Shown one piece after another: positions 49,038 to 59,968 of a stretch of DNA of 64,000 nt (its first letter is position 1; the number at the start of each line of letters is the position of its first letter). The notes beneath the pieces are model-generated. The model saw only the letters and a list, made by a program, of their open reading frames with translations, ran no database searches and had not been told where the DNA came from. The stretch is from contig NC_021741.1 of assembly GCF_000422085.1 (NCBI RefSeq), positions 1,178,001 to 1,242,000 of the forward strand, read 5' to 3'. The translations under genes and the position numbers were made by a program. The DNA comes from Serratia liquefaciens ATCC 27592 (GTDB taxonomy: Bacteria > Pseudomonadota > Gammaproteobacteria > Enterobacterales > Enterobacteriaceae).

Positions 49038-50204
49038 ATGAATTTACACGAATATCAGGCAAAACAGCTGTTTGCTCGGTATGGCATGCCGGCACCAACC
49101 GGTTACGCCTGTACCACACCGCGTGAAGCGGAAGAAGCCGCATCCAAAATCGGCTCCGGCCCGTGGGTGGTTAAATGTCAGGTTCATGCTGGCGGCCGCG
49201 GTAAAGCTGGCGGCGTTAAAGTTGTAAACAGCAAAGAAGATATCCGCGCTTTCGCTGAAGCCTGGCTGGGCAAGCGTCTGGTGACCTACCAGACTGACGC
49301 GCTGGGCCAACCGGTTCACCAGATCCTGGTAGAAGCCGCGACCGACATCGATAAAGAACTGTACCTGGGCGCGGTAGTAGACCGTGCCAGCCGTCGCGTG
49401 GTGTTCATGGCATCCACCGAGGGTGGCGTTGAGATTGAGAAAGTTGCGGAAGAAACGCCGGAACTGATCCACAAAATGACCATCGACCCACTGGCAGGCC
49501 CACAGCCTTACCAGGGCCGTGAACTGGCCTTCAAACTGGGCCTGACCGGCAAGCAAGTTGGCCAGTTCGCCAAGATCTTCATGGGCCTGGCGACCTTGTT
49601 CCTGGAGCGCGACCTGGCGATGGTTGAGATTAATCCGCTGGTGGTGACCAAGCAGGGCGATCTGATCTGTCTGGACGGTAAACTGGGCGCTGACGGTAAC
49701 GCACTGTTCCGTCAACCTGAGCTGCGTGAAATGCGCGACCTGTCTCAGGAAGACGAGCGTGAATCCCGTGCGGCACAGTGGGAGCTGAACTACGTTGCTC
49801 TCGACGGCAACATCGGCTGCATGGTTAACGGCGCAGGCCTGGCGATGGGGACCATGGACATCGTTAAGCTGCACGGCGGTGAGCCAGCCAACTTCCTCGA
49901 CGTGGGCGGTGGTGCAACCAAAGAGCGCGTGACCGAAGCCTTCAAAATCATCCTGTCCGACGACAAGGTGAAAGCGGTATTGGTTAACATTTTCGGTGGT
50001 ATCGTGCGCTGCGACCTGATCGCTGACGGTATCATTGGCGCAGTAGCCGAAGTGGGCGTTAACGTCCCGGTGGTGGTGCGTCTGGAAGGGAATAACGCCG
50101 AACTGGGCGCCAAGAAACTGGCGGACAGCGGTCTGAATATCATTGCTGCGACCAGCCTGACTGATGCGGCTCAGCAAGTTGTTGCGGCAGTGGAGGGTAA
50201 ATAA
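49038..50204 (+). CDS. sucC: SucC, succinyl-CoA synthetase beta subunit
   Basis: 388 residues, the usual length. It begins [24 protein letters not shown] and has the ATP-grasp domain (about 1-240: [28 protein letters not shown]) and a C-terminal CoA-ligase domain with [14 protein letters not shown]. It supplies the nucleotide-binding half of the enzyme. Its TAA overlaps the sucD ATG by one base, so the two subunits are coupled. Confidence 0.98.
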   Translation: MNLHEYQAKQLFARYGMPAPTGYACTTPREAEEAASKIGSGPWVVKCQVHAGGRGKAGGVKVVNSKEDIRAFAEAWLGKRLVTYQTDALGQPVHQILVEAATDIDKELYLGAVVDRASRRVVFMASTEGGVEIEKVAEETPELIHKMTIDPLAGPQPYQGRELAFKLGLTGKQVGQFAKIFMGLATLFLERDLAMVEINPLVVTKQGDLICLDGKLGADGNALFRQPELREMRDLSQEDERESRAAQWELNYVALDGNIGCMVNGAGLAMGTMDIVKLHGGEPANFLDVGGGATKERVTEAFKIILSDDKVKAVLVNIFGGIVRCDLIADGIIGAVAEVGVNVPVVVRLEGNNAELGAKKLADSGLNIIAATSLTDAAQQVVAAVEGK

Positions 50205-51076
50205 TGTCCATTTTAATCGATAAGAACACCAAAGTTATCTGTCAGGGTTTCACCGGTAGCCAGGGGACCTTCCACTCCGAACAAGCTATCGCTTACGGCA
50301 CCAAAATGGTCGGTGGCGTGACACCGGGCAAAGGCGGCACTCAGCACCTGGGCCTGCCGGTGTTCAACACCGTGCGTGAAGCGGTAGAAGCGACCGGCGC
50401 CACGGCGTCCGTTATCTACGTACCGGCACCATTCTGCAAAGACTCCATTCTGGAAGCTATCGATGCAGGCATCAAACTGATCATCACCATTACCGAAGGC
50501 ATCCCGACGCTGGATATGCTGACCGTCAAGGTGAAGCTGGATGAAGCCGGCGTGCGTATGATTGGCCCGAACTGCCCAGGCGTTATCACCCCGGGCGAGT
50601 GCAAAATCGGCATCATGCCAGGCCATATCCACCTGCCAGGCAAAGTGGGCATCGTTTCCCGCTCCGGCACCCTGACCTACGAAGCGGTGAAGCAAACCAC
50701 CGATACCGGTCTGGGCCAGTCTACCTGTGTAGGCATCGGCGGTGACCCGATCCCAGGTTCTAACTTCATCGATATCCTGAAGTTGTTCCAGGAAGATCCG
50801 CAAACTGAAGCGATCGTCATGATCGGTGAAATCGGCGGCAGCGCAGAAGAAGAAGCAGCGGCGTACATCAAAGAACACGTGACCAAGCCGGTAGTTGGCT
50901 ACATCGCAGGTGTTACCGCGCCGAAAGGCAAGCGTATGGGCCATGCCGGCGCCATCATTGCCGGCGGCAAAGGCACTGCGGACGAAAAATTCGCAGCGCT
51001 GGAAGCGGCAGGGGTTAAAACCGTGCGCAGCCTGGCTGACATCGGCGAGGCAGTTAAAGCGGTTCTGAACCGCTAA
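50204..51076 (+). CDS. sucD: SucD, succinyl-CoA synthetase alpha subunit
   Basis: 290 residues. CoA-binding [15 protein letters not shown], the [22 protein letters not shown] loop and the phosphohistidine in [21 protein letters not shown] are present. Last gene of sucABCD; a strong terminator follows 28 nt after the stop, and the 3' region is where E. coli makes the SdhX small RNA. Confidence 0.98.
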   Translation: MSILIDKNTKVICQGFTGSQGTFHSEQAIAYGTKMVGGVTPGKGGTQHLGLPVFNTVREAVEATGATASVIYVPAPFCKDSILEAIDAGIKLIITITEGIPTLDMLTVKVKLDEAGVRMIGPNCPGVITPGECKIGIMPGHIHLPGKVGIVSRSGTLTYEAVKQTTDTGLGQSTCVGIGGDPIPGSNFIDILKLFQEDPQTEAIVMIGEIGGSAEEEAAAYIKEHVTKPVVGYIAGVTAPKGKRMGHAGAIIAGGKGTADEKFAALEAAGVKTVRSLADIGEAVKAVLNR

Positions 51077-51139
51077 TTTAATCTGCGGTAGTCCGTATTC
51101 AAGCAGGGTCAGACCAAGTGTCTGGCCCTGTTTTTTTTT
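51077..51139 (+). ncRNA. Candidate SdhX (RybD)-type small RNA from the sucD 3' end
   Basis: In E. coli and Salmonella the small RNA SdhX is processed from the 3' untranslated region of sucD and ends at its Rho-independent terminator. Here the corresponding region is short, about 63 nt with the terminator, and carries a long T-run of nine suited to Hfq. I cannot confirm sequence conservation from memory, so the call rests on position and terminator only. Confidence 0.3.
51104..51139 (+). terminator. Terminator after sucABCD
   Basis: CAGGGTCAGAC-CAAGT-GTCTGGCCCTG followed by nine T. The 11-bp stem has one mismatched position. Confidence 0.93.
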
Positions 51140-51850
51140 GCCTGCGCGAGAGGGAATAGGGCATTGCGGTGGCCGTGGTGAGCGTTAGCGGCATCAATTA
51201 AAGGGGGGGATGGGCGGACGTATTTAAGCGCTGCTTTATCGATAATTATTCTTTTTATTGCCTACAATTATCAGAGTAAAAAAATAAGCTAAGCTTGTCC
51301 TATTAGCAGGTTAATAAGCGTTAACATCATTCACACTCGAGACTTCATTTAAATACAGATAACCATTAAATATCACATCTATTTAACACAAAAAGTACCT
51401 AGATAGACTACGAAACCATTATGTAACATAACCACAAGATAATTATGAGAAATTGTGAGCTGAATCTGGAAATAAAATTCAGATAGGCTTAAATTGTTCC
51501 AGATCAAATTAGGGCTGAGTACCTCTTTGGGCTAAAATTTGACCTGTAACCAAAAGTCTAACCCATATCACGTAAAAACCTATTTATTGTGTGGGATTGG
51601 GCGAGTATCATCCATGGTGAATATGGATGGTTGATCTTGTTGCATTTGTTACCCGTTGTCGGTTTTCAGTGGTGTGTTTAGTACACTGGCCAGTACGGCC
51701 CGCGTCGAATGCATGGTTGAAAGCGGAGAAGCTGGATCAAATTTTTGTTGTGTTTAAGGGCATTCACTGCGGGGCGTTACCGGTAGCTTCACCCGAAGTC
51801 ATATCGATAACCGCATGTCGGAGTCTTCCTGCGAGGAGCAAGGAGTCAAG
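51140..51850 (+). promoter_or_regulatory. Long upstream region of cydABX
   Basis: 711 bp without a credible gene. From about 51230 to 51610 it is strongly AT-rich. TTGTT-CCAG-ATCAA at 51494-51507 is a one-mismatch FNR-type site, and GTTAA repeats at 51310 and 51320 could be part of an ArcA site. Both regulators control cydAB in E. coli. A 10-bp palindrome ACTGGCCAGT lies at 51685-51694. A six-codon frame at 51611-51631 is too short to call. Confidence 0.5.
51494..51507. promoter_or_regulatory. Candidate FNR site upstream of cydA
   Basis: TTGTTCCAGATCAA against the FNR consensus TTGAT-N4-ATCAA, one mismatch in the left half. It is about 345 bp upstream of the cydA start, consistent with the distant promoter of E. 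coli cydAB. Confidence 0.4.
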
Positions 51851-53419
51851 ATGTTTGATATTGTCGAACTGTCGCGCTTACAGTTTGCTTTAACGGCGAT
51901 GTACCACTTCTTATTTGTCCCATTAACGCTAGGCATGGCGTTTTTGCTGGCAATTATGGAAACGGTATATGTACTGTCAGGCAAACAAATCTATAAAGAT
52001 ATGACCAAATTCTGGGGCAAGTTATTTGCAATTAACTTTGCTCTGGGTGTGGCCACCGGTTTGACCATGGAGTTCCAGTTCGGGACCAACTGGTCATATT
52101 TCTCACACTACGTCGGTGATATTTTCGGGGCCCCTCTGGCCATCGAAGGTCTGATGGCGTTCTTCCTTGAATCGACGCTGGTCGGCCTGTTCTTCTTCGG
52201 CTGGGATCGTCTGGGCAAGGTGCAGCACATGGCCGTAACCTGGCTGGTGGCACTGGGCTCAAACTTCTCCGCGCTGTGGATCCTGGTGGCCAACGGCTGG
52301 ATGCAGAACCCTATCGCCTCGGACTTCAACTTCGAAACCATGCGCATGGAGATGCTCAGCTTCTCCGAACTGGTACTCAACCCGGTTGCGCAGGTTAAGT
52401 TCGTTCACACCGTAGCTGCCGGCTACACCTGTGGTGCGATGTTCGTACTGGGTATCAGCTCTTACTACCTGTTGAAAGGCCGTGATACTGCCTTTGCCAA
52501 ACGTTCCTTCGCAATCGCTGCCAGCTTCGGTATGGCTGCCGTACTGTCCGTAATCGTACTGGGTGATGAATCCGGCTACGAAATGGGTGACGTGCAGAAA
52601 ACCAAACTGGCCGCCATCGAAGCCGAATGGGACACTCAACCGGCTCCGGCTTCCTTTACCCTGTTCGGTATTCCGAATCAGGATAAAATGGAAAACTCCT
52701 ACGCGATCCAAATTCCTTATGCGCTCGGCCTGATTGCCACCCGCTCAACGGATACTCAGGTCACCGGCCTGAAAGATCTGATGGCGCAGCATGAAGTGCG
52801 TATCCGCAACGGGATGAAAGCCTACCAACTGCTGGAAGAGTTGCGCAGTGGCAATACCGATCCGGCGGTTCGCGCCGAGTTCAATAAAGCCAAGCAAGAC
52901 TTGGGCTACGGTTTACTGCTGAAGCGTTATACCCAGAACGTCACCGACGCGACGGAAACGCAGATCCAGCAGGCGACCAAAGACTCTATCCCACGCGTAG
53001 CACCGCTGTACTTCGCCTTCCGTATCATGGTGGCCTGTGGCGTGCTGATGTTACTGATTATCGGTCTGTCGTTCTGGAGCGTGCTTCGTGGCCGCATTGG
53101 CCAGAGAAAGTGGCTACACCGTGCGGCGCTGTATGGCCTGCCGCTGCCGTGGATTGCCATCGAAGCCGGCTGGTTTGTGGCTGAATACGGTCGTCAACCT
53201 TGGGCGATTGGTGAGGTGCTGCCGACTGCGGTTGCCAACTCTTCACTGACTGCGGGCGACATTCTGTTCTCGATGGGGCTGATTTGCGGCTTGTACACCC
53301 TGTTCCTGGTGGCTGAAATGTACCTGATGTTCAAATTTGCACGTCTGGGTCCAAGCAGCCTGAAAACTGGCCGCTACCACTTTGAACAACCGACTGCCGC
53401 CGTGCAGGAAGCGCGCTAA
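51851..53419 (+). CDS. cydA: CydA, cytochrome bd-I oxidase subunit I
   Basis: 522 residues, as in E. coli. Start [28 protein letters not shown] contains the heme b595 His. The quinol Q-loop is of the long type ([24 protein letters not shown] onward), and [20 protein letters not shown] is the conserved motif after it. It is the high-affinity quinol oxidase subunit binding all three hemes. The open frame extends 12 codons upstream, but AAGGAGT lies just before 51851. Confidence 0.98.
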   Translation: MFDIVELSRLQFALTAMYHFLFVPLTLGMAFLLAIMETVYVLSGKQIYKDMTKFWGKLFAINFALGVATGLTMEFQFGTNWSYFSHYVGDIFGAPLAIEGLMAFFLESTLVGLFFFGWDRLGKVQHMAVTWLVALGSNFSALWILVANGWMQNPIASDFNFETMRMEMLSFSELVLNPVAQVKFVHTVAAGYTCGAMFVLGISSYYLLKGRDTAFAKRSFAIAASFGMAAVLSVIVLGDESGYEMGDVQKTKLAAIEAEWDTQPAPASFTLFGIPNQDKMENSYAIQIPYALGLIATRSTDTQVTGLKDLMAQHEVRIRNGMKAYQLLEELRSGNTDPAVRAEFNKAKQDLGYGLLLKRYTQNVTDATETQIQQATKDSIPRVAPLYFAFRIMVACGVLMLLIIGLSFWSVLRGRIGQRKWLHRAALYGLPLPWIAIEAGWFVAEYGRQPWAIGEVLPTAVANSSLTAGDILFSMGLICGLYTLFLVAEMYLMFKFARLGPSSLKTGRYHFEQPTAAVQEAR

Positions 53420-53433
53420 ACAGGAGTCCACGT

Positions 53434-54573
53434 ATGTTTGATTATGAAGTACTGCGATTTATCTGGTGGGTCCTGATTGGCGTACTGCTGATCGGTTTCG
53501 CCGTCACCGACGGTTTCGACATGGGGGTCGGCATCCTGGTGCGCATTATCGGTAAAACCGATACCGAGCGCCGGGTGATGATCAACTCCATCGCGCCGCA
53601 CTGGGACGGTAACCAGGTGTGGCTGATCACGGCCGGTGGTGCGCTGTTCGCCGCCTGGCCAATGGTCTATGCGGCGGCGTTCTCCGGTTTCTACGTCGCC
53701 ATGATCCTGGTGCTGTCCGCCTTGTTCTTCCGCCCGGTCGGTTTTGACTACCGCTCGAAGCTGGAAAGCAGCCGCTGGCGCAACATGTGGGACTGGGGCA
53801 TCTTCATCGGCAGCTTCGTGCCGGCGGTGGTGTTCGGGGTGGCGTTCGGCAACTTGCTGCAGGGCGTGCCGTTCCACATGGACGAATACATGCGTCTGTT
53901 CTACACCGGCAACTTCTTCCAACTGTTGAATCCGTTTGGCCTGTTGGCGGGTGTCGTCAGCCTGACCATGCTGGTGACCCAGGGGGCAACCTACCTGCAG
54001 ATGCGTACTAGCGGCGAGATCCACCTGCGTGCACGTGCTGCGGCGCAGATCTCCACGTTGGTGATGGCGGTGTTCTTCCTGTTGGGTGGCATTTGGCTGG
54101 TGAAAGGCATCGATGGTTATGTGATTACCTCGGCGCTGGATACCATGGCGGAGTCTAACCCGATGCGTAAAGAAGTGGCTCATCAGGCCGGTGCCTGGTT
54201 GATCAACTTCAACAAGTATCCGCTGCTGTGGGCATTGCCTGCCCTGGGTGTGGTGCTGCCGCTGTTTACGGTGCTGTTCTCCCGCATGTCGAAAGACGCG
54301 CTGGCGTTCGTGACTTCGTCACTGACCATTGCCTGCGTGATCCTGACTGCCGGTGTGACCATGTTCCCGTTCGTGATGCCGTCAAGCACCGTGCCTAACA
54401 TCAGCCTGACCATGTGGGATGCCACCTCCAGTCTGTTGACGTTGGAAGTGATGACCGTTGTCGCGGCGATCTTCGTGCCTATCGTTCTGGGGTACACCAG
54501 CTGGTCGTACTACAAAATGTTCGGCCGTCTCGACAAAAACTTCGTCGAGAACAACAAGCATTCGCTGTATTAA
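53434..54573 (+). CDS. cydB: CydB, cytochrome bd-I oxidase subunit II
   Basis: 379 residues, the usual length, with about eight membrane helices. MFDYEVLRFIWWVLIGVLLIGFAVTDGFDMGVGIL is the conserved start with proton-path Asp residues; WDGNQVWLITAGGALFAAWP follows. It starts 14 nt after cydA. Needed for assembly of the heme d site with CydA. Confidence 0.98.
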   Translation: MFDYEVLRFIWWVLIGVLLIGFAVTDGFDMGVGILVRIIGKTDTERRVMINSIAPHWDGNQVWLITAGGALFAAWPMVYAAAFSGFYVAMILVLSALFFRPVGFDYRSKLESSRWRNMWDWGIFIGSFVPAVVFGVAFGNLLQGVPFHMDEYMRLFYTGNFFQLLNPFGLLAGVVSLTMLVTQGATYLQMRTSGEIHLRARAAAQISTLVMAVFFLLGGIWLVKGIDGYVITSALDTMAESNPMRKEVAHQAGAWLINFNKYPLLWALPALGVVLPLFTVLFSRMSKDALAFVTSSLTIACVILTAGVTMFPFVMPSSTVPNISLTMWDATSSLLTLEVMTVVAAIFVPIVLGYTSWSYYKMFGRLDKNFVENNKHSLY

Positions 54574-54590
54574 GGATAGGGAGCTAAACC

Positions 54591-54704
54591 ATGTGGTATT
54601 TTGCCTGGATTCTCGGAACGCTTCTTGCCTGTGCCTTCGGTATCATCACGGCGCTGGCGCTTGAGCACCACGAAGATTCAAAAGCACAGCAAGACGGTAA
54701 GTGA
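54591..54704 (+). CDS. cydX: CydX, small subunit of cytochrome bd-I
   Basis: 37 residues, MWYFAWILGTLLACAFGIIT ... QQDGK, one membrane helix followed by a charged tail. Its length equals that of E. coli CydX and most residues agree. ATG 54591 follows GGATAGGGAG. Its TGA shares a base with the ybgE ATG. It is required for stable, active oxidase. Confidence 0.96.
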   Translation: MWYFAWILGTLLACAFGIITALALEHHEDSKAQQDGK

Positions 54705-55000
54705 TGAGTTCGTCATTAACTGACAAGCTGTACGCCATGACTGACAAGGGCCCTGTCCGGGCCCTTTCACTGGTGCTGGCGTTGATTTTGGCGGGCTGTA
54801 TTTTTTGGGATCCGACCCGCTTTGCGGCGAAGACCAGCTCGCTGGAGATTTGGGAAGGGCTGCTGCTGATTTGGGCAGTTTGCGCCGGGGTGGTTCACGG
54901 CGTTGGCTTCAAACCGCAGCGGACGTTATGGCGCGCTTTTTTCGCGCCACTTCCGGCAATTGTGATCCTCGCCGCAGGATTACTTTACGTTTCTTTATAA
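54704..55000 (+). CDS. ybgE: YbgE, cyd operon membrane protein
   Basis: 98 residues with three hydrophobic segments (ALSLVLALILAGCIFW, IWEGLLLIWAVCAGVVHGVGF, APLPAIVILAAGLLYVSL). It matches YbgE, found after cydX in many proteobacteria. Function unsettled, presumed linked to cytochrome bd. ATG 54704 is coupled to the cydX stop. A terminator follows, which parts it from ybgC. Confidence 0.92.
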   Translation: MSSSLTDKLYAMTDKGPVRALSLVLALILAGCIFWDPTRFAAKTSSLEIWEGLLLIWAVCAGVVHGVGFKPQRTLWRAFFAPLPAIVILAAGLLYVSL

Positions 55001-55019
55001 TCTCCGTTATAACCCCGAG

Positions 55020-55050
55020 TTATGGGCCCTTCCGGCCCATAATTATTTTC
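55020..55050 (+). terminator. Terminator after the cydABX-ybgE operon
   Basis: TATGGGCC-CTTCC-GGCCCATA, an 8-bp perfect stem, followed by ATTATTTT. Confidence 0.82.
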
Positions 55051-55130
55051 GTTCCCCTCTTGTAACCCATTCCCAACCCGATCTGTCTTGCGTATAGTAG
55101 CACCGTTAAATTGCATTGCTGGGAAGTAGA

Positions 55131-56215
<1,085 letters not shown>

Positions 56216-56227
56216 GTAGGAGGTAGC

Positions 56228-56656
56228 ATGGCGAGAGTTCGTGGACGTAATCGGCGCGAGCTGAAGTCCGAAATAAACATCGTTCCGTTGCTCGACGTGT
56301 TGCTGGTGCTGTTGCTGATCTTTATGGCAACGGCGCCGATTATCACGCAGAGCGTTGAGGTTGATCTGCCGGACGCCACCGATTCCAAGACGGTGTCCAG
56401 CGATGATAACCCGCCGGTGATCCTTGAGGTTTCAGGCGTGGGTCAATACACCCTGGTGGTGGATCACAACCGCATGGAGCTGCTGCCGCCGGAACAGGTT
56501 GCCGCCGAAGCCAAGTCGCGTTTAGCGGCTAACCCGAAAACGGTCTTTTTGATCGGTGGGGCGAAGGAAGTACCGTACGATGAGATTATCAAGGCATTGA
56601 ATATTCTCCATCAGGCGGGCGTGGCTTCCGTGGGGCTAATGACCCAGCCAATCTGA
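56228..56656 (+). CDS. tolR: TolR, proton-channel subunit of the Tol-Pal system
   Basis: 142 residues: a short cytoplasmic N-terminus (MARVRGRNRRELKSEIN), one membrane helix with the proton-carrying Asp (IVPLLDVLLVLLLIFMATAPI) and a periplasmic domain. ATG after GTAGGAGGT. It is 12 nt after tolQ. Partner of TolQ and TolA in the inner membrane. Confidence 0.97.
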   Translation: MARVRGRNRRELKSEINIVPLLDVLLVLLLIFMATAPIITQSVEVDLPDATDSKTVSSDDNPPVILEVSGVGQYTLVVDHNRMELLPPEQVAAEAKSRLAANPKTVFLIGGAKEVPYDEIIKALNILHQAGVASVGLMTQPI

Positions 56657-56738
56657 CCCTAAGGTCAGTGGCAACCCGGTTCCTGTGCCGTTGGCTCAGG
56701 AACCCCGTATAAGCAACACCAGTTTTTGGGAATCTATT

Positions 56739-57974
56739 TTGGTAAAGGCAACTGAGCAAAACGATAAGCTGAACCGCGCCGTTATTGTTTCGGTCGTTCT
56801 GCACTTTGTATTGATTGCCCTGCTGATTTGGGGATCGCTGCAAGAAAACGTCGACATGAACAGTGCCGGCGGCGGTGGCGAAGGTTCTGTCGTCGGTGCA
56901 GTGATGGTCGATCCCGGGGCAGTGGTGGAGCAGTACAACCGCCAGCAACAGCAGAGTAACGACGCGCAGCGTGCTGAAAAGCAGCGCCAGAAAAAAGCGG
57001 AACAACAAGCCGAAGAACTTCAGCAGAAGCAAGCGGCGGAGCAACAGCGCCTGAAAGAGCTGGAGAAAGAGCGTTTGTCTGCGCAGGAAAAAGCGGCGCA
57101 GGACGCGAAAGAACAGGCTGAACAGCAAAAGCAGGCCGCAGAGCAGCAAAAACAGGCAGCGGAGCAACAAAAGCAGGCTGCTGAACAGCAAAAAGCGGCC
57201 GAGAACGCCGCGGCGAAAGCCAAAGAACAACAGAAAGTAGCGGAAGCGGCCGCCGCCAAGGCCAAGGCCGAGGCAGATAAAGTCGCTAAAGCACAGGCCG
57301 ACGCGCAGAAGAAAGCGGAGTCTGAAGCCAAGAAAGAAGCGGCTGCTGCCGCTGCCGCCAAGAAACAGGCGGAAGAAGCGAAGAAAGCCGCTGCTGCCGA
57401 AGCTGCAGAGAAAAAGGCCGCTGCCGAAGCCGAGAAGAAAGCTGCAGCTGAAGCCGAGAAGAAAGCGGCTGCAGAAGCTGAGAAAAAAGCCGCCGCTGCC
57501 GAAAAAGCCGCCGCTGAGAAAGCTGCTGCCAAGAAGGCCGCAGACGCCAAGAAGAAAGCGGCTGCCGCAGCTCAGTCTTCAGACGTCGATAGTTTGTTTG
57601 GCGACCTGGCGGACGGTAAAAACGCGCCGAAAGGCGGCGGGGCTAAAGCGAAGGGTGACGGTAAACCGGCCGGTCAGGGCAATGCTAAGGCTGCAGGGGC
57701 GAGTGGTGCCGATATTGATGGCTATGCGGGGCAGATTCGCACAGCAATTCAGAATAAGTTTTATGATGCCAGTTCGTTTGTCGGTAAGACCTGTGACCTA
57801 CGCATCAAGCTGGGGCCTGATGGCTTTTTGATTGACGTGAAATCGGTAGGTGGCGATCCTGCCCTGTGTCAGGCGGCTGTAGCTGCTGCGAATCAGGCGA
57901 AGATCCCGAAACCACCGAGCGATGCCGTTTATCAGCACTTTAAGAATTCGACCCTTGTATTTAAGCCACAATAA
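56739..57974 (+). CDS. tolA: TolA, periplasm-spanning protein of the Tol-Pal system
   Basis: 411 residues from TTG 56739 (M-VKATEQNDKLNRAV), matching the E. coli start context; a GTG at 56685 in frame lacks a ribosome binding site. Domain I is a membrane anchor (about 13-33). Domain II (about 60-295) is a long Lys/Ala/Gln/Glu helix with repeats AEQQKQA and AAAEAEKK. Domain III (about 310-411) binds TolB/Pal and holds the disulphide Cys of FVGKTCDLRIKL and DPALCQAA. Domain II is the variable part among species. Confidence 0.96.
   Translation: MVKATEQNDKLNRAVIVSVVLHFVLIALLIWGSLQENVDMNSAGGGGEGSVVGAVMVDPGAVVEQYNRQQQQSNDAQRAEKQRQKKAEQQAEELQQKQAAEQQRLKELEKERLSAQEKAAQDAKEQAEQQKQAAEQQKQAAEQQKQAAEQQKAAENAAAKAKEQQKVAEAAAAKAKAEADKVAKAQADAQKKAESEAKKEAAAAAAAKKQAEEAKKAAAAEAAEKKAAAEAEKKAAAEAEKKAAAEAEKKAAAAEKAAAEKAAAKKAADAKKKAAAAAQSSDVDSLFGDLADGKNAPKGGGAKAKGDGKPAGQGNAKAAGASGADIDGYAGQIRTAIQNKFYDASSFVGKTCDLRIKLGPDGFLIDVKSVGGDPALCQAAVAAANQAKIPKPPSDAVYQHFKNSTLVFKPQ
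57117..57200 (+). repeat. Tandem 21-bp repeats inside tolA
   Basis: Four direct 21-bp units encode AEQQKQA three times and AEQQKAA once. A second set of about 24-bp units encoding KKAAAEAE follows near 57410-57500. They form the helical spacer of TolA, and such tracts change length by slippage without breaking the frame. Confidence 0.85.
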
Positions 57975-58106
57975 CGGTTGATTAGCTAAGTCATATCGCA
58001 GGGATGTACTAAGGTAACCAACAGGGATTATGTAGTTTTGTTTGCGTTGGTTTGTTAAAATTCTGCTAATTTATCGCAGGCATCCCGCCTGGATAAGGGA
58101 GATGAG

Positions 58107-59399
58107 ATGAAGCAGGCATTTCGAGTAGCGTTAGGTTTTTTAATACTGTGGGCCTCCGTTCTTCACGCGGAAGTTCGCATTGAAATCACCCAAGGGGTCG
58201 ACTCCGCTCGCCCGATTGGTGTGGTGCCGTTTAAATGGGCTGGCCCAGGCACGCCTCCGGAAGATATTGGCAAGATTGTCGGCGCAGACCTGCGCAACAG
58301 CGGCAAATTCAACCCAATTGACGTAGCGCGTATGCCGCAGCAACCGACCACCGCGTCTGAAGTGACGCCGGCGGCCTGGACTGCATTGGGCATTGACGCA
58401 GTCGTGGTCGGTCAGGTTCAACCTGGTGCGGACGGCGGCTACCTGATCTCTTATCAACTGGTGGACACTTCAGGTTCTCCAGGCACCGTATTGGCGCAGA
58501 ACCAGTATAAAGTGACCAAGCAGTGGTTGCGTTATTCTGCTCACACCGCCAGTGACGAAGTGTTTGAAAAGCTGACCGGTATCAAGGGCGCATTCCGTAC
58601 CCGTATCGCTTACGTTGTGCAGACCAACGGCGGGAAATTCCCGTACGAGCTGCGCGTAGCGGATTACGACGGCTACAACCAGTTTGTGGTACACCGTTCA
58701 CCGGAACCACTGATGTCCCCGGCCTGGTCGCCGGACGGCAGCAAACTGGCGTACGTGACCTTTGAAAGCGGCCGCTCTGCGCTGGTGGTTCAGACCCTGG
58801 CTAACGGTGCTATCCGTCAGATCGCCTCGTTCCCGCGCCACAACGGTGCACCGGCGTTCTCACCGGACGGCAGTCGTCTGGCCTTCGCGCTGTCTAAAAG
58901 CGGCAGCCTGAACCTGTACGTGATGAATCTGGGCTCTGGCCAGATCACTCAAATCACCGACGGGCGCAGCAACAATACCGAACCGACCTGGTTCCCGGAT
59001 GGCCAGTCTCTGGCATATACCTCGGATCAGGGTGGCCGGCCACAGATTTATAAAGTCAGTGCCAGTGGCGGTGCGTCACAGCGTCTGACATGGGAAGGCT
59101 CTCAGAATCAGGATTCTGAAGTCAGCTCTGATGGTAAATTCCTGGTGATGGTGAGCTCAAACAATGGTGCTCAGCATATCGCCAAACAAGATCTCGGATC
59201 GGGTGCAGTTCAAGTTTTGACCGGCACCTTCCTGGACGAAACGCCTAGTATTGCGCCAAACGGCACCATGGTGATCTATAGCTCCACGCAAGGTATGGGC
59301 TCCGTGTTGCAACTGGTATCGACTGATGGGCGTTTTAAAGCGCGTCTTCCGGCAACTGATGGACAGGTCAAATTCCCTGCCTGGTCGCCGTATCTGTGA
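58107..59399 (+). CDS. tolB: TolB, periplasmic beta-propeller of the Tol-Pal system
   Basis: 430 residues, equal to E. coli. Signal peptide (about 1-21, VLHAEVR), N-terminal domain (about 22-165) and a six-bladed propeller with repeated [18 protein letters not shown] motifs that binds Pal. It begins 132 bp after tolA; E. coli has a separate promoter before tolB and a TAAAAT at 58056 could be its -10 here, but the -35 is poor. Confidence 0.97.
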   Translation: MKQAFRVALGFLILWASVLHAEVRIEITQGVDSARPIGVVPFKWAGPGTPPEDIGKIVGADLRNSGKFNPIDVARMPQQPTTASEVTPAAWTALGIDAVVVGQVQPGADGGYLISYQLVDTSGSPGTVLAQNQYKVTKQWLRYSAHTASDEVFEKLTGIKGAFRTRIAYVVQTNGGKFPYELRVADYDGYNQFVVHRSPEPLMSPAWSPDGSKLAYVTFESGRSALVVQTLANGAIRQIASFPRHNGAPAFSPDGSRLAFALSKSGSLNLYVMNLGSGQITQITDGRSNNTEPTWFPDGQSLAYTSDQGGRPQIYKVSASGGASQRLTWEGSQNQDSEVSSDGKFLVMVSSNNGAQHIAKQDLGSGAVQVLTGTFLDETPSIAPNGTMVIYSSTQGMGSVLQLVSTDGRFKARLPATDGQVKFPAWSPYL

Positions 59400-59443
59400 T
59401 GCATGTGTAAATATGTATGGCAAACTATAAAAGGATTAAAGAA

Positions 59444-59959
59444 ATGCAACTGAACAAAGTGCTGAAAGGGCTTCTGCTGGCACTGCCAGTCCTGGCTGTA
59501 GCAGCTTGTAGTTCTAACAAAAGCGCAAACAACGACCAATCTGGTCTGGGCGCTGGCGCTGGCACTGGTACAGAAAACGGCAGCAGCAACCTGTCTTCTG
59601 AAGAACAAGCTCGTCTGCAGATGCAAGAACTGCAGAAGAACAACATTGTTTACTTCGGTCTGGACAAGTATGACGTGAGCTCTGAGTTCGCTCAGATGCT
59701 GGACGCGCACGCTGCATTCCTGCGTAACAACCCGTCTTACAAAGTGACCGTAGAAGGCCACGCGGATGAGCGCGGTACGCCGGAATACAACATTGCTCTG
59801 GGTGAGCGTCGTGCTAACTCCGTGAAAATGTACCTGCAAGGTAAAGGCGTTTCAGCTGACCAAATCTCTATCGTTTCTTACGGTAAAGAAAAACCAGCAG
59901 TACTGGGCCACGACGAAGCGGCTTATGCTAAAAACCGTCGTGCAGTTCTGGTTTACTAA
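59444..59959 (+). CDS. pal: Pal, peptidoglycan-associated lipoprotein
   Basis: 171 residues from ATG 59444. Signal peptide with lipobox AVAAC (lipidated Cys about 21), a Gly/Ser/Asn linker and an OmpA-like peptidoglycan-binding domain with [35 protein letters not shown] and [13 protein letters not shown]. The outer-membrane end of the Tol-Pal bridge. Confidence 0.98.
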   Translation: MQLNKVLKGLLLALPVLAVAACSSNKSANNDQSGLGAGAGTGTENGSSNLSSEEQARLQMQELQKNNIVYFGLDKYDVSSEFAQMLDAHAAFLRNNPSYKVTVEGHADERGTPEYNIALGERRANSVKMYLQGKGVSADQISIVSYGKEKPAVLGHDEAAYAKNRRAVLVY

Positions 59960-59968
59960 GAGAATCGC

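Noticed and set aside
51611..51631. Six-codon leader peptide frame (ATGGTGAATATGGATGGTTGA) before cydA
   Set aside because: Too short, more than 200 bp from cydA and with no attenuator structure linked to it.
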